Shown here: piece by piece, positions 1-11,624 of the stretch
Position numbering within the stretch: position 1 is the stretch's first letter
Layout: each line of letters starts with the position of its first letter
Source of the DNA: Macrostomum hystrix
Lineage: Eukaryota > Platyhelminthes > Macrostomidae
Length of the DNA stretch: 64,000 nucleotides
Assembly: GCA_950097015.1 (NCBI GenBank)
Contig: CATNEN010000001.1
Span: forward strand, 4,060,001 to 4,124,000
Direction of reading: 5' to 3'
Position numbers and translations under genes: made by a program
Notes under the pieces: generated by a model
What the model was told of the DNA's origin: nothing
The model's input: the letters and a program-made list of their open reading frames with translations, nothing else
Databases searched by the model: none

Positions 1-1831
1 CACGCTTCGTTGGATACCTTTTGCTTTTGCTTTGCTAGCCGTCGAGCTTTCGGCGAGGAAAGAATAGAGCTTGGGCCTCAGCAGCACCCACTCAATCTGC
101 CGCACTCCACCAGCTTCATCTTTAATGCAGCCTAGCCTGGCCTTCAGTTGATTCGAGAAGAGTGGGTGATTAGATAAAAAATTGGATGTGTCCAAGAGGC
201 CTTCGGCATGCAGGATTGGCAGCACTTCTCTCTGCAAGTTAAGATTATCTAAGCTCAAAAACAGCGAGTCTGTATCGCCACCACAAACACGAACTCTCGC
301 TCCATCACGGAATTCTAGCATGGGTTTTATTCTGTCGTAGTAAAGTTGATACATGATGATCTTGGAGCGATCTAGAACACACTGCCCCATGAAAAGTGGG
401 CGATCAAGAGTTACTTCACGCTTTTGAAGCTCGAAGATGCTGAGTGACGGTGTAATGATGGTGAATGATGTGACATTTGGTTGCGAAGAAACAGTCTTGA
501 CCTTTTTCTTGTCATTGCACACTCTGATGTCTCGCGGCTTGCGTACGTTCTCCATTGTTTTGCCAAACGGAATTATTTTTCAGCTTGTAGAAATCCTTCT
601 CGAAATCATTTTTCGCCATAGAGCGCTTCTCACTATTCATCTTAATGTAGTCCGCGAAGACAGGTTCTTGCCTGAATTCGATCATCCTTTGGAGCTTGTG
701 CAACTTCATCCCGTGCGATAGATAGAATCGGAGGGCTGAAGAGTGCAGTACATAGGAAAATTTGTTGTGGCACGTGAGCATTAACTTTTGTACTCCACGG
801 TAGTGCGCAGCGGTAGGATCTACAGTGGTGTTCGCGTCGGGCTGCTGATGACGATGATAATTGTCGTGCTGAAGCAGTGCCCATAATTCTCGCATGTACT
901 GTGGAAATTCATCGAAATCCGGACACCTTTTCTCTGGGGCGAATGGAAGATCCTCCGTTGCCGAGTGGATTTCGGCAGGGTAGAGCAAATCCGCTTTGAC
1001 AAGGTAGCCGATTGGAGCATCATCGTCCAGGGCGAGAAAGCGGCGCTCAGACCATGAGTACAGCTCCTCTTGACTGAGCCAGCGAAAGCCACCAACAGGT
1101 AGGGGCATTGTGAGCGCATGACCGTAAAGGTTATTAGCATCAACAGCTAGTAAACTCCTACCTGCTGTTTCATCATCATCATCATCATCATCATCACTGC
1201 TTTCGCTCTGGGCATGATGTACATTGACAAAAGACATTCCGCCCCGAATTCCTTTCTCAAACATTTTGTACATCTCGAGATCGGTTAGCAGTTCAATCTT
1301 GACTTGAGAAGACTTTAGCGCTGAAGCAAATGAGAGGCCTGGGGTTGACACAAAATGCACCGGATCTAGCTTGTCTTCCTGCAAACTCAGCCTTCGAAAC
1401 CCTTCAAAGATATCTGCAAGTTGCCTGATGTCCAGCTCCAAGTAGCATTGCATGTAATCGCGCAATGTTGTGGATTCGAACTCAGTCCATGCCTTCTGCG
1501 CATGCCGATACTCCGCCTCGGTACAGTGGCTGTTGGTGAGTCGATTAAAAAAACTGTCTACTTTTGGTAGTTGGCGATCATCGAGCACATTCAAGTTTGA
1601 GAGATAATCATAAGGGAAAACTCCCTTACTGAGCAGTACATGCCTTGAAAGATTTGGATACTTTGATCGCATCGCATTAGTGATGGGACAGTTGTCCTCC
1701 GGCAAGTTGTCCTCCGGCTCGAAAGTTCTTGATAAGCTGAGAAAGACTACTGTGTAGGAATTGCAGTGAATCGATGAACTGCATCGTGAAGAACAGGGGC
1801 TTCTTCTTACCATCTTTTTCGTACTCATCAA
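1..1831 (-). pseudogene. Polinton-type protein-primed DNA polymerase B, C-terminal half (broken)
   Basis: Encodes the palm/fingers half of a family B DNA polymerase as found in Polinton/Maverick and adinto-like elements. The open frame 512-1831 contains an Exo III-like YLELDI, polymerase motif A (DANNLYG, near 1110-1140) and the start of motif B (KNDFEKDFYKLKNNSV). At about 545-555 the frame breaks by a small indel. The remaining conserved sequence continues in another frame to the left edge, with motif C (GGDTDS, near 262-282) and a KLY-type motif near 80-95. The first ~35 codons of the 512-1831 frame are also out of register: the conserved DSLQFL-like segment near 1735-1770 lies in a different frame. 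A run of eight Asp codons sits at about 1165-1195. Several frameshifts make this a decayed copy. It is truncated by the window edge. Family assignment rests on motif order, not on a search. Confidence 0.85.
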
Positions 1832-1863
1832 TTAGGAATTCCACTCTCATTTAGAGATAAGAT

Positions 1864-3300
1864 TCAGCAGTTTGTGGTATAACACACTTTCCAACCTGGC
1901 ATGTCGCCTAGGGCGCTCGAAAAAATCAGGTGCAGGTCATAACCACGAAGATTATGCATAACGATGGGCAAGAAGCGCCGCCGCAGTTTAGCAAGCTTGT
2001 TGCATGAAGCACAGGCAGCTCCTCTAAAATCTCCGCTCAAATGATCATGATCGCAGTGTTTGTCAGATGATGAGGTAAAAGCTGCACTGCAATAGTGGCA
2101 CTGAACGGATTCAGCAAAGTTGCGCCTATCTTCTTCCATGCTCCTGTCTGCTTTTTGGTGGCTGAACTCCGTATTCCACCCATAGATTCCACGAGCAAGT
2201 TGTTCGAGTGAGGCCAAAAACTGCTTCACGACAGAATTCGGATTGGGACCGCTGCAGAGGAAAACATCCTCACTCGGCCTCCGAATGTCGCTGCTCATAC
2301 CCTCTCTTGGAATAACAATGTAGCCAGCAGCTACAGGCAGATGCTCAGTTAACTTGGTGATACCAACTGCTCTGTCAGGCTCTATTAGTTCACATGGGGT
2401 GTTCAGAGCTTCAAAATCTGCGTAGACAACAAATGGGGGACTGATAGTCTTTTCCCAAGCCATGAATTGCATTGTGTTGCTATTTGCATCAGGCATGCGC
2501 TCCATGATGCTGGGTTTCAGCTGAGGATTGCAGCTGTCTCGATGCTGCTCTAACTCCTCCTGGGATCGAAACGGAGAAATGCACTTCTCACACCATTTGC
2601 GATTCCTCAGACCTTTTTTGCTGTTCAGGAGCCGGTACAGGTTCGAAACTGCACACCAGTGTCCAGTCCCACAATTCTCAACATCATTATCATCATCATT
2701 AGCATAATCAGAGCATGAGTTGCGAAGCAAGAGTAGAGGAATAACCTTGCGAGAGGCACAAAGCCCAGGAAGTGGCTGGCGAATGACATAGGCCTCATCA
2801 TGCTCCCAGGTAAAAACTGTGAAACAGATTTCGGGATTCTTTTCTTCTATAACTTCTAAATCGGAAATTGCGATTGGTAAACTGATGCCGCTCAGATCGA
2901 TTTCACCCAGCCATCTGCTGTAAGTTGTTAGTCGATGACAGGACTTCATCACACCAGGATCACTGCTGTGCAGGTAAGCAAGACAGGCAAATAGAAAGCA
3001 ATAATTTCCATTGCTCGGTGGGTTCATGATGGCCTTCTTAACTACTAGCCGATTGGGCACAGTAAAATTAGCACATCTTCCTCGATAGTAGCGAATGCGA
3101 TCAGTGAGGGCAGAGCTCAGATCAAAATAGTTGATTTGTTCAACTATCCAACCACTCCCATTTGCATTGTAGGTTGGATCTTGCGTTCCAGCTCAGAAAA
3201 CTGCTGCAGCCACCACAATTCAAAGTCTCTAAGATCAGTAAGAAGCTCGAGACTGCATGCGAACCACTTATCCTCCGCATTAACTACCATTGCTTCTTTG
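1864..3300 (-). pseudogene. Polinton-type DNA polymerase B, N-terminal/exonuclease half (broken)
   Basis: Continuation of the same polymerase. The frame 1864-3060 remains open upstream to a stop near 3196. In order it shows a C2H2-like finger (CEKC...HRDSC, about 2537-2600), Exo I (VVYADFEAL, about 2407-2433), a Cys/His-rich segment like an endonuclease VII-type finger (CHYC...CDHDHLSGDFRG...CASC, about 1990-2105), and Exo II (HNLRGYDLHLI, about 1923-1965). This order is typical of polymerases in animal Polinton-like elements. Upstream of 3196 related coding sequence (DFELWWLQQFSELE, about 3180-3225) continues in another frame, so there is a further indel. The stop near 1864 separates it from the 3' half. 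There is no intact start codon. No other Polinton genes (integrase, ATPase, capsid) are visible to the right. Confidence 0.85.
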
Positions 3301-3458
3301 ATTCTCACCATTCTAATGTTGAACTTAAGCTGCGCTCGAACAGAATTGTTCTCGGATGAATCTCATCTCATCTCAACAGCCTGTAGCACTGCGAACTTAG
3401 TAGATGTTAAAAAGTGAAATGGATCGAGACCTCTTGAGGCTGGAGTGAAGCGTCTTAC

Positions 3459-3954
3459 CTGCAGTATGTCATCATGCGCACTGGCCTGAACAGCCGAGCT
3501 GAATTGAATGCCTGTGTGAATCGATCATGTTTTTGTTTAATATTCGTGTTTCATTGGACAGTTATAAATAAGTTATTTCCTCTAATTCTATCTCCTCATA
3601 GTGTCAATCAACGAAATCGGTGAATCAGGAATCAGTGAATCAGTGATTCGATAATTCGGATTAAGTGAATCGGTGAATCAGGAATCGGTGAATCAGGAAT
3701 AGGTGAATCAAGAATCGGTGAACCGGGAATCAGTGAACCAGGAATCAGTGAATCAGCGGATGGGTTTGTTATGACTACTTAGCTTGTACTTTTAGAGGGA
3801 TAAGTCTACTTTGCTGGCTATGCTGAATTCATTTGAACAAATATTGCATGAACTCACCGGTTGGCTCGAGCTCGAAAGTGAAATTGGTGGACTCATGCGA
3901 CAGATCACTTGCTGCTGCTGCTGATGTGGTGGCTGGTGAAGTGTCTCTCGACAT
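3459..3954 (-). other. Candidate 5' exons upstream of the polymerase remnant
   Basis: On the minus strand an ATG at 3952-3954 opens a 32-codon segment rich in Ser, Thr and Ala. It ends in a good splice donor (G/GTGAGT, exon end 3858). A second short segment, 3511-3459, is flanked by a polypyrimidine-like acceptor (ttcacacag) and a donor (CAG/GTAAG). Joined, the frame stays open. I could not place a convincing third exon linking this to the polymerase frame, so these may belong to the polymerase gene's N-terminus, to another gene, or to nothing. Confidence 0.25.
3612..3760. repeat. Short tandem repeat, ~15-bp unit
   Basis: About ten imperfect copies of a unit like GGAATCGGTGAATCA, with G/A changes at the variable positions. 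It is non-coding, between the polymerase remnant and an AT-rich stretch. Confidence 0.85.
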
Positions 3955-3960
3955 TATCTC

Positions 3961-4740
3961 GGTTCTTTTTACGAGTATTACACAGTTGGAACCATTTTAG
4001 ATCAGATGGGGGAATTTGCTGAAACGCATATTTTGTGATGATTTTATTTGGAAAAGCTAATATCAGTAACATAATTTGTGCATATACGAGTACTAAACAT
4101 TCATATTATCGAAAGTTGCTAATCGGGTCTGGTCGTTACATACTAAAATTTCGGGTCCAAAACTTTTATAGTGTGCATACATTTGTTCTTTCTAAATCAA
4201 TAAATCTAAATTAAATATCTCAAAGCCACGAACTTTTCCTAAATGTAGCGCTTCAGTATTCTTTCAGCATTATTAACTGATACAAAATAGGTATCAGTTT
4301 CTCTTTTTATTAAAAATATGCGATGCGAAAACATTGGAAACAGAAGTTAATTAGAGACGGAGATTATAACAAATAACGCAGAGCCAACCAGAATCAATCC
4401 CAATCCTCATCCTTGCATTAAACACATGACACCCTAGCACAGGTTGATCAATCAGCACTACATAGATGCATAAACTTTAACTTTATAGACATTAGATCGT
4501 TAGATGTTAAAAATTATGAAATTTGAAATTCGCGTTTGAAAATAATTTATGGGTCTTGACTTAATTTACAAAAAATATTTCCAGATACACAATTATTAAC
4601 TCTTACAATCACCATGAGATGCCATCAATCTGCGCTCATAAAGCAATACGTTAATAAAAAATAAGATCCTCCAATCCTCCTAGGTAAAAAGCGCCGTTAG
4701 TATCAGTAAAATCACTCCATTTTCTTCTACTTATTTCAAA
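3961..4740. other. AT-rich intergenic stretch
   Basis: No ORF, RNA gene or clear repeat seen. Low-complexity A/T-rich sequence separates the polymerase remnant from the next ORF. Confidence 0.6.
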
Positions 4741-4753
4741 CTTGGTACTAAAA

Positions 4754-5680
4754 TTAAGAGTTGCTCAGGCGAATGCGGAAAGTCCCCCCCAAGCCAATCC
4801 AATATTCGCCATTAACACTGCTAGGCAGAACCAGCTGGATGCAGATGGGTGCCGGCTGCTGCAGTGCTTCATTAGCGGTCGCGGCCGCAGGCTGAACCTC
4901 AGTCGGTGGTGGTGTTGGTGGTGGTGGTGGAGGCACAGGACCCGACTCAAGCTCGCGGATAACGTCAGGCAGACTGACTTCTGCCAGCATCCTGGCACGC
5001 TCCATATTTTTCCCGGAAACAGGGATTGCATGTTGCTGCTGCTGCTGCTGCTGCTGTTCGATTACTTCGTGCTCATCAAGGTTCTCGAAAAATGCGGTGT
5101 CCAGCTCATGCAGCTCGAAGTTAGGAGTGTCAGCGTCAATAAGGGGAGCTCCGACATCGCCGTCGAGTAGAGCAGCAGCAGCAGAAGCAGCATCAGCATC
5201 AGCATCAGCAGCAGCAGCGGCGGCTGAAAGAACGCCAGGGGTCGAAGAATCTGCTGTTGCAGTAGCGGTGCCGGGCAGAGAGGGAGTGCCGATGTCTATA
5301 GCAGCAGCAGCAGTAGGCTGGGCGTTGAGCCGAACGCCAGTGCTGGTGACTCGACCGCATCAATTAGATATTACTTGACTCAATGAGCTCTCCGGCTCTG
5401 CCGCCTTTTTGCCTTCCTCTTGATGCGCCACTTCCTGAGCAGTAATGCGCGCCCGCTCGTGATCCTCAGCAGAGCTCCAGTTGACAGTAGCATGATTTTT
5501 ATGCCGCTTTATTTGACCTCTAACAGTAAAGAGCTCAACCGACTGGCATTGGTGACATAGTAGCCATCGGGTGACATTGCAGCCTTGTTTCACTACATGA
5601 TGCTTAATTCCACCGAGCATACTAGTGTTGCAGGTTGCACACACTTCATGAACGTAGGATGGGCACCGGGGACGACTCAT
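4754..5680 (-). pseudogene. Cys/His-rich plus polyAla/polyGln protein with one in-frame TGA
   Basis: A 309-codon reading frame on the minus strand, open from an ATG at 5680 to a stop at 4754 apart from one TGA at 5360-5362. The first ~106 codons carry several Cys and His pairs (CATC, CHQC, H...H), suggesting a zinc-binding module. After the TGA the same frame continues through an Ala/Asp-rich run, a stretch of about eight Gln (CAG/CAA, near 5035-5060), and a Pro-rich segment PPPPPPTPPP. The frame is preserved across the TGA, so this may be a gene with a recent nonsense change, two adjacent ORFs, or recoding. A GT...AG intron covering the TGA would be only ~33 nt, which is unlikely. I recognise no family. 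It lies on the same strand as the polymerase remnant and could be part of that element. Confidence 0.5.
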
Positions 5681-5993
5681 AGCTTACATGGACTCAACAT
5701 TTATTCAAAGTGACTCTTGTGAAGCTCGCACCGGCGGGACACAATGCCTGTGTGGTATGAGTCAGACCAGGCCTACGGGCTAAGGTCTGCGATGCCTCAC
5801 ACCTGCAGTCGTTTTTTGAGCAGGCTTGGCAGGAAGGAGACCTGTGCCCTCGGGTGCAGGAATCCTCTCCACGTTGTCCCGTCAGCTGACCCATGGGTAC
5901 ACGTCCCGCGAGTGTTCAAGGCTGACCCTAGGGCAGCTGGACAGAATGGGCAACAGCGCTGGACGACCCATCCAGGGCCTCTGGCCAAACTGG

Positions 5994-6640
5994 GTACCTC
6001 TAGCCCTGGCTGGAGGGAAAGGTGTCACCCTTTGACCTTAACAGGGTATGCGGCCAGTCCGCAGCGTTCGTGCACCTGTGCGTGATCAGGTACCTCTGGC
6101 TACGGCTCGGAGGGAAAGGTGTCACCCTTTGACCTTAACAGGGTATGCGGCCAGTCCGCAGCGTTCGTGCACCTGTGCGTGATGAGGTACCTTTGGCTAC
6201 GGCCCTGAGGGAAGGGTGTCACCCTTTGACCTTAACAGGGTATGCGGCCAGTCCGCAGCTTTCGTGCATCTGTGCGTGATCAGGTACCTCTGGCTACGGC
6301 TCGGAGGGAAAGGTGTCACCCTTTGACCTTAACAGGGTATGCGGCCAGTCCGCAGCGTTCGTGCACCTGTGCCTGATCAGGTACCTCTGGCTACGGCTCT
6401 GAGGGAAGGGTGTCACCCTTTGACCTTAACAGGGTATGCGGCCAGTCCGCAGCGTTCGTGCACCTGTGCGTGATCAGGTACCTCTGGCTACGGCTCTGAG
6501 GGAAGGGTGTCACCCTTTGACCTTAACAGGGTATGCGGCCAGTCCGCAGCTTTCGTGCACCTGTGCGTGATCAGGTACCTCTGGCTACGGCTCGGAGGGA
6601 AAGGTGTCACCCTTTGACCCTAACAGGGTACGCAGTTTTG
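5994..6640 (+). repeat. 97-bp tandem repeat at the LINE 5' end
   Basis: Six to seven copies with a period of about 97 bp; the marker GTCACCCTTTGACC recurs near 6026, 6120, 6218, 6316, 6413, 6510 and 6607. Copies differ by a few substitutions. Tandem 5' UTR repeats of this kind serve as promoters in some non-LTR elements; that role is inference here. Confidence 0.9.
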
Positions 6641-8375
6641 AACTGCGGGTCTGGCGCTGCTTTCTGCCGCCCTCTAAGGCCCAAGGTCTCGCCGTGCCGA
6701 AGGGCGCTTGGCCGGGGAGTAGTCCGGTCTTTAGCGGCTCCTTTTTTATTTCTTTTCTCTATTCTTGTGAGTCACCGCTCACCCTCCTCCCGCTTTAAGG
6801 AGGAGGGTGAGCTTCTTCTGCCCAATCTTATAAAGAAATCGAAACCGGGAATCCCCCGGCTGCTCCGGCCGCTACCAACAGCGCCAACGCCGCCCCATCG
6901 GAGGCTACTGGACCCGCTGCCGCCCTGTCTGACGGGAGACCTGCCCCCCGGACCTATAGGCATCCGGTCCCAGGAAGCCCGTCACGGCCGAAACCAGCGC
7001 CGCAACGAGCGGCGTCGGCGTCAGCGCGAAAGGGAGGCCGCGGTTCGGCAATCCGCGGAGGTGGTGCCTCAAGTGGGCGAAGGTGCGGTTGGGCCGAAAG
7101 GAGCCACCGCCACCTCAGCCCCTCGGGAAACTACCTCCGCTGGGTCGCCACCCGCTGAGCCCTCCAGCAACACAAACACCGGAAACGTGGCTGGGCCATC
7201 CGGAGCCGCCACACATGCAACGATGGCCAGCGAGGCCCCGGCCAGCCAACCATCTACCAAGGCCAAGGAGTTCTACGCCTCCAAGGCCAGTGCCATGCTC
7301 CAACCCGCGGTCATCGTTTTTGAGGAAGAGAAAGACCTCACGGCCGAGCAGCTCGACAGTGCCTGGCGCATCATCGACGCTGCGCTCATTGACCAGCTCC
7401 TGGCATGCCGCCCGGTGAGCGTGGTCAAATCGGCCAAAACGGAGCCGTCCGAGTTGCATTTTCATCTGGTGCAACTCGGAGGAAAGCAGCCGAGCTCTAC
7501 GCGAGCTTCTGCCACAGCTAAAGTGGCCTAAGAAGCTCGGCAAGCTCACCTTCGCTAGCGAAGGCCAACGCCTTAAGACCGAGCGCTTCCGCGTTTGGAT
7601 CCCGAATGGCAGTGCCATCAAATCTGGGGATCAGCTTAGGCAGATTCTGCTGAAGCTGCACCCCGACCTTGAGGCCAACGGGCTCCTTCACCATGCCTCC
7701 TCCCGCAAGGAGACGGGGTTCACGGTGATCCTGGGGCTCTCGGATGCGTGGACCAAGCGCCTGCCGCCAAAGTCCATCATTCACCTCGGTCTAACTCAGC
7801 TGACCATCCTCCGCTGCGAGGAGCGGAAAGCTGGGGAAGCCAAAAAAGCCAAAGCTCCTGAGCCCGGATCCGGGGCGCAAGCTCCTCTGGCGAAGAAGCA
7901 GAGGCAAACGGTGGATCCCCACACCGGTAAAGCAGCTCGCGCTGCCGAATCCGGACCTCGCGACCACAGGCCTGCCAGGTCCACCCGGAGATCTGGGCTG
8001 GTCCAGCGTGCGCTGGAACAAGCCAGGACCCTCAGGGCGCACCTCGAGCGGGTCCACAAACCGAACGCTCCACCGAAGCAGCTAGTGGGGCAGGAGCGAC
8101 GAGGAGAGGCGCCGACTGACTCGTTTGATGCTAGCAACCACCAGGCGGATCGCGCCATCCACGTTGACCTGACCGACGAGGCGAGCCTGGGCAGCATCGG
8201 CGTCACGACGCAAAGGGACGGCGAGGGAGACACTCATGCTGGGCATATGTCCGCTGAGGGCTCCTCAGCCACCCTGACCGCCAGGGGCGCCGAGATTCCC
8301 ATGGAGCTATGCGAGCCTTCCATTTCCGAAAAGGAAGAGGAGGAATTGCTACGCGACTCCCCTGCGCGGCCATGA
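6640..8375 (+). pseudogene. LINE ORF1 (DUF4780-like), frameshifted
   Basis: Two overlapping open frames form an ORF1-type protein: one to 7531 (Arg-rich segment, then FEEEKDLTAEQLDSAW) and one from about 7518 to 8375. The second contains a segment (near 7590-7810; SGDQLRQILLKLHPD, then IHLGLTQLTILRCEE) that resembles the DUF4780 domain in ORF1 of Loa/R1-like elements. The frame changes near 7490-7520, so one indel separates them. The tail is charged and disordered, ending in EKEEEELLRD. I see no CCHC knuckle. The true start is unclear because several frames are open over 6530-6960 in this GC-rich DNA. ORF1 ends at the start of ORF2 (ATG at 8371). Confidence 0.6.
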
Positions 8376-8950
8376 TCAGCAGTCCAGGAATTAGCGGCCT
8401 GCAGATTAATCTGCAACACAGCGTCGCAGCTTCGGCTAACCTGATGCGTCAAGCCGAGCTCGACAAGCCGGGTCTCATCCTAGTCCAGGAGCCGTCTCCA
8501 AAGGTAAGCCCCAAAACGTGCCTTCTGGGTATCAACGCCCACCATACCCACTGGGGCAGCACAGGGACAAACCAGAGAGGCGAAGACCTCCTGTCCTATG
8601 TTACCTCTACGACCCTGGAGTTCTGTAACTCCGGGTCTACGCCTACCTTCGACAATGGTCGCTGGTCAGAGGTGATTGACGCCACGCTCGCTTCACCCAA
8701 GCTCTTTCAGAGTATCGGGGAGTGGCGCGTTCTTCCGGAGCCATCCCTCTCTGACCATAAGTTCATTCACTTTCGTGTGGCGAGCGCTCGCAGCCATAAC
8801 CACATCACGTGGAGACGGAACGCCAGAAATACTGATTCGGAAGCCTTCAGGCATGCCTTGGAGGCAACCCATCGGTCTTCGGGCCAACCACCCACTATTT
8901 CGACGTGCCGAGAGGCGGACGAGTGCGCGACTGTTTTAACAGTCCGCTAA
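8371..8950 (+). pseudogene. LINE ORF2, endonuclease part with internal deletion
   Basis: Starts at ATG 8371, overlapping the ORF1 stop. The N-terminus (LQINLQHS...ADLDKPGL-like, then VQEPSP) is the beginning of an apurinic/apyrimidinic-type endonuclease. It then jumps directly to the LLGINAHHTHWGS segment (normally GDFNAHH) and ends in the SDHKFIHF motif (normally SDH). Much of the central endonuclease sequence is therefore deleted and the catalytic GDFN is altered. The frame closes at 8950 by a frameshift. A short in-register piece (CPLKAYKGKTFAPWWN) continues in another frame near 8960-9060, before a second deletion. Confidence 0.75.
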
Positions 8951-9059
8951 CCGCCGCCTTCGAGGCTGCCTGTCCCCTAAAAGCCTACAAAGGGAAGACA
9001 TTTGCGCCGTGGTGGAATCCTCAGCTCGGCGAACTCCGTCGCAGAGCGAAGAAATTACA

Positions 9060-10470
9060 CAGAAATTAGACCACACTGAGGGAGGCCAGATGCTGGCTGC
9101 CTCTATCATCACGGAGGACCGCATCGTTAAAGCGGCCACCTCCTTTAAGCCTTTCAAGGCTCCAGGGCCTGATGGCATCGTACCTGCCTTTCTTAGAGAG
9201 GCGGTTAAACGCCCAGGTTTCCTGCGCTCTCTTTGCAGCCTCTATCGAGCCTGCATCACGCTCGGGTACGTCCCGCAGGCATGGACCGAGGCGAAGGTGA
9301 TTTTTATCCCGAAGCCAGGCCGCCCGGACTACCAGTCTATTAAATCCTTCAGACCAATCAGCCTAACCACCTTCCTGGTCAAGCTGATGGAGAGACTAGT
9401 GCTGTGGCGCCTTCTCTCAGTGGAACTGAAGAACGCGCCGCTCAGCGACAACTAGCATGCTTTTCGGGCGGCTCGCTCCACCGAAAGCGCGCTGCACGTT
9501 CTGGTCGACAAATTGGAGAAAGCTGTGCTTGGCACCGGCTTCGCCTTAAGTGTCTTCCTGGACATTGATGGTGCCTTTGACAACGTCCTCTTCGAAGCGT
9601 TCCGCAAAGCCCTTTACGAGAGGCACACTCACTCGTCCCTCACCAGATGGATCATGTATATGATCAGTCATCGCACGGTCACTGCCAACCTGCTGAGCCA
9701 CCAACGGACGGTCCCCGTCCGCAAAGGGAGCCCGCAGGGAGGGGTCCTCTCTCCTATTCTCTGGAACATGGTCATTGACGAGCTCCTCCGAGACGATCAT
9801 CCTGACCCAATCCTGAAGGTGGGGTATGCGGACGATGTCACTGCTGTGGCGTCTGGCCCATCCCCTGACACTCTCAGGGACCTCCTTCAGAATTTCATCC
9901 ACTCTGCTGAACAATGGGCGGGTCGCTGTGGTCTGAAGCTCTCCGAGACCAAGACTGCAGTGATCATGTTCACCAGCAGAAACAAGCGGCAGATACAGCC
10001 GCTTAGGCTTTACGGTAAGGAAATTTCCTTCTGTAAGCAAACCAAATGCCTAGGGATCACCTTGGACCATAGGCTGAACTGGTCTCCCCATGTTCAAACC
10101 AAAACCAAGAGGGCCCTCGCGATCCTCGCGCAGCTGCGGAGGGCCGTTGGCACCACCTGGGGGCTCACCCCCAAGCGCCTCTGGTGGATCTATACTGCAA
10201 TGGTCAGGCCAGCTGTCTCGTACGGCAGCTTGATCTGGGCCAGTGCCCTGCAGATGAAGACCTGCCTGGAGGCACTTAGGAAAACGCAAGGGCGCGCTTG
10301 TCGCATGACCATGAGTGCCCCACCGTCTGCTCCTTACGACGGCCTCAATGCCTTCCTCGACGCTCCCCCGCTGGACATTTTTGTCCGCAGGGAAGCCGCC
10401 AAAACAGCGCGTCGGCTCATTGATGCCGGCGTCCGCTTCACGCCGCAAAGAGCAATGGCAAAGCGCAAAC
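9060..10470 (+). pseudogene. LINE ORF2, reverse transcriptase part
   Basis: Reverse transcriptase of a Jockey-superfamily LINE. Visible in order: KAPGPDGI, FIPKPGR, SFRPISLT (near 9300-9370), HAFRAARSTESAL, FLDIDGAFDN (motif A), SPQGGVLSPILWN (motif B), GYADDVTAVA (catalytic YADD, near 9825), and a thumb region to about 10450. A TAG at 9453-9455 interrupts SDN/HAFR, where a Gln codon (CAG) is expected. The rest (9513-10574) is open, but its last ~35 codons come from unrelated AT-rich sequence past the break. There is no RNase H domain. This is a nonfunctional fragment. Confidence 0.9.
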
Positions 10471-10529
10471 AACAAATTTGTAGCTTTTTTATTAAAAAGC
10501 CATATTTTCTTTCTGACCTCCATCGTATT

Positions 10530-10900
10530 TCCATGGCTTTCCCTGCGGCAGAGTACATCAATGCATTTACATAGGCTCCTATGTTCACTCACTAACCCCA
10601 AGGTTACTCCAGCCATAGAAAAGCACGATATGAAATTTCAGGTCTCTATGCATTTCAAATATTTGTGCGGAACGTAATGCAGTGAACAGTGAATATACTT
10701 CTGGCATGCTTTGTAAAAGTGGGTCAGTAATGTACACTACCCTTGTTTCTATTTTTAGCAAATCCGACTGGGCCTCCCCGGAACTGCCACGGCTTTCCCT
10801 GCGGCAGAATCCACCAATGTATTTACATAGGCTCCTATGTTTACACACTGAGCCCCGTGGCTTTTCCACGGAAAATCCTGCGGCAGAGTGCACATAACCC
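10530..10900 (+). repeat. Pair of ~75-bp direct repeats with a palindromic core
   Basis: Two copies, about 10530-10605 and 10785-10860, share CTTTCCCTGCGGCAGA followed by a segment containing the perfect inverted repeat CATAGG-CT-CCTATG. A third partial copy (CCTGCGGCAGAGTGCACA) ends near 10895. They lie between the truncated LINE and the truncated Gypsy element and may be the tail of another element. Confidence 0.7.
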
Positions 10901-10903
10901 CTA

Positions 10904-11584
10904 CTACTCCCTAGCTTTCATAGGCTTGGCTACACCAGTTAAGGCGGACTTTGCCAGTTTCACATCAACTGGATGCCGATTCACGATTTCGACAACGGCA
11001 GAGCCTTCACGCATAGTAACAAGAGTGGGGACCATTTCTAAAGTCCACTCTTTGGCTCTTACGCCTTCTCCAACTACTTCGATAGTCATCGGTGTACCAT
11101 AGTTACATTCTCAGCCTTTGGCTAGCCTCACAGGAATTCTTAATGCACTGTTAGCTGGAATAACAGTTCTCTCCTGAGTGTACACACTGCAAACTTTCAC
11201 TGGGAGATGCGTAAACTGCATTGGGATACACGATCCTTCATGGAGTACTAACATGCCGTTGGCAATGTTAATGCTCTCACAGTATCCAAGGAAAAACTCC
11301 ATTCCAAGTATATTGTCACATTCGTGACTACATAACAAGAAATCGATTTCTACCTGGATTTCGCCAAATTTCACAAAAATGCAGCATTCTCCTTCTAGTT
11401 GTACTCGTGTGCCATCAAAGGTGGAGACTCTTTTATTAGTGCTTTTGATCTGGTCAGACTTAATCAGCTTTGTCCATACGGACTTACTCAGGTAGCTGTT
11501 TCTTGCTCCCGTGTCAAGGATAAAATTCACATCGGTCTTTTTGATGCTTCCTACTACTACTGCTTCGTAACCTTCGGGTTGCAC
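10904..11584 (-). pseudogene. Retropepsin-like aspartic protease, truncated pol
   Basis: The catalytic motif is FILDTGARNSYL, followed by the flap-side hydrophobic segments and NILGMEFF, the usual second half-site of Gypsy-type proteases. A TGA just left of 11111 interrupts the frame. The same frame then continues 11089-10904 as the start of the protease-RT linker and stops where the element is truncated. Upstream, the reading frame differs from the linker ORF, so an indel or frameshift site separates them. Confidence 0.8.
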
Positions 11585-11624
11585 TAATTCTAGTTTAACA
11601 TTAGAACAAGTTTTAAAAATATTC

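Larger units (their letters stand above)
5700..10470 (+). mobile_element. Degraded Loa/R1-like non-LTR retrotransposon
   Basis: The order 5' tandem repeats, ORF1 region, then ORF2 with endonuclease and reverse transcriptase on the plus strand is that of a Jockey-superfamily LINE. It is GC-rich compared with its surroundings. The 5' boundary is not clear: 5694-5990 resembles the repeat region but is more diverged. The 3' end is lost. After the thumb region at about 10450 the sequence changes to an AT-rich segment and a short repeat, so the RNase H domain expected in Loa/I-type elements, and the 3' UTR and tail, are missing. ORF1 has a frameshift. ORF2 has two internal deletions and a stop, so the copy is dead. 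Confidence 0.8.
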
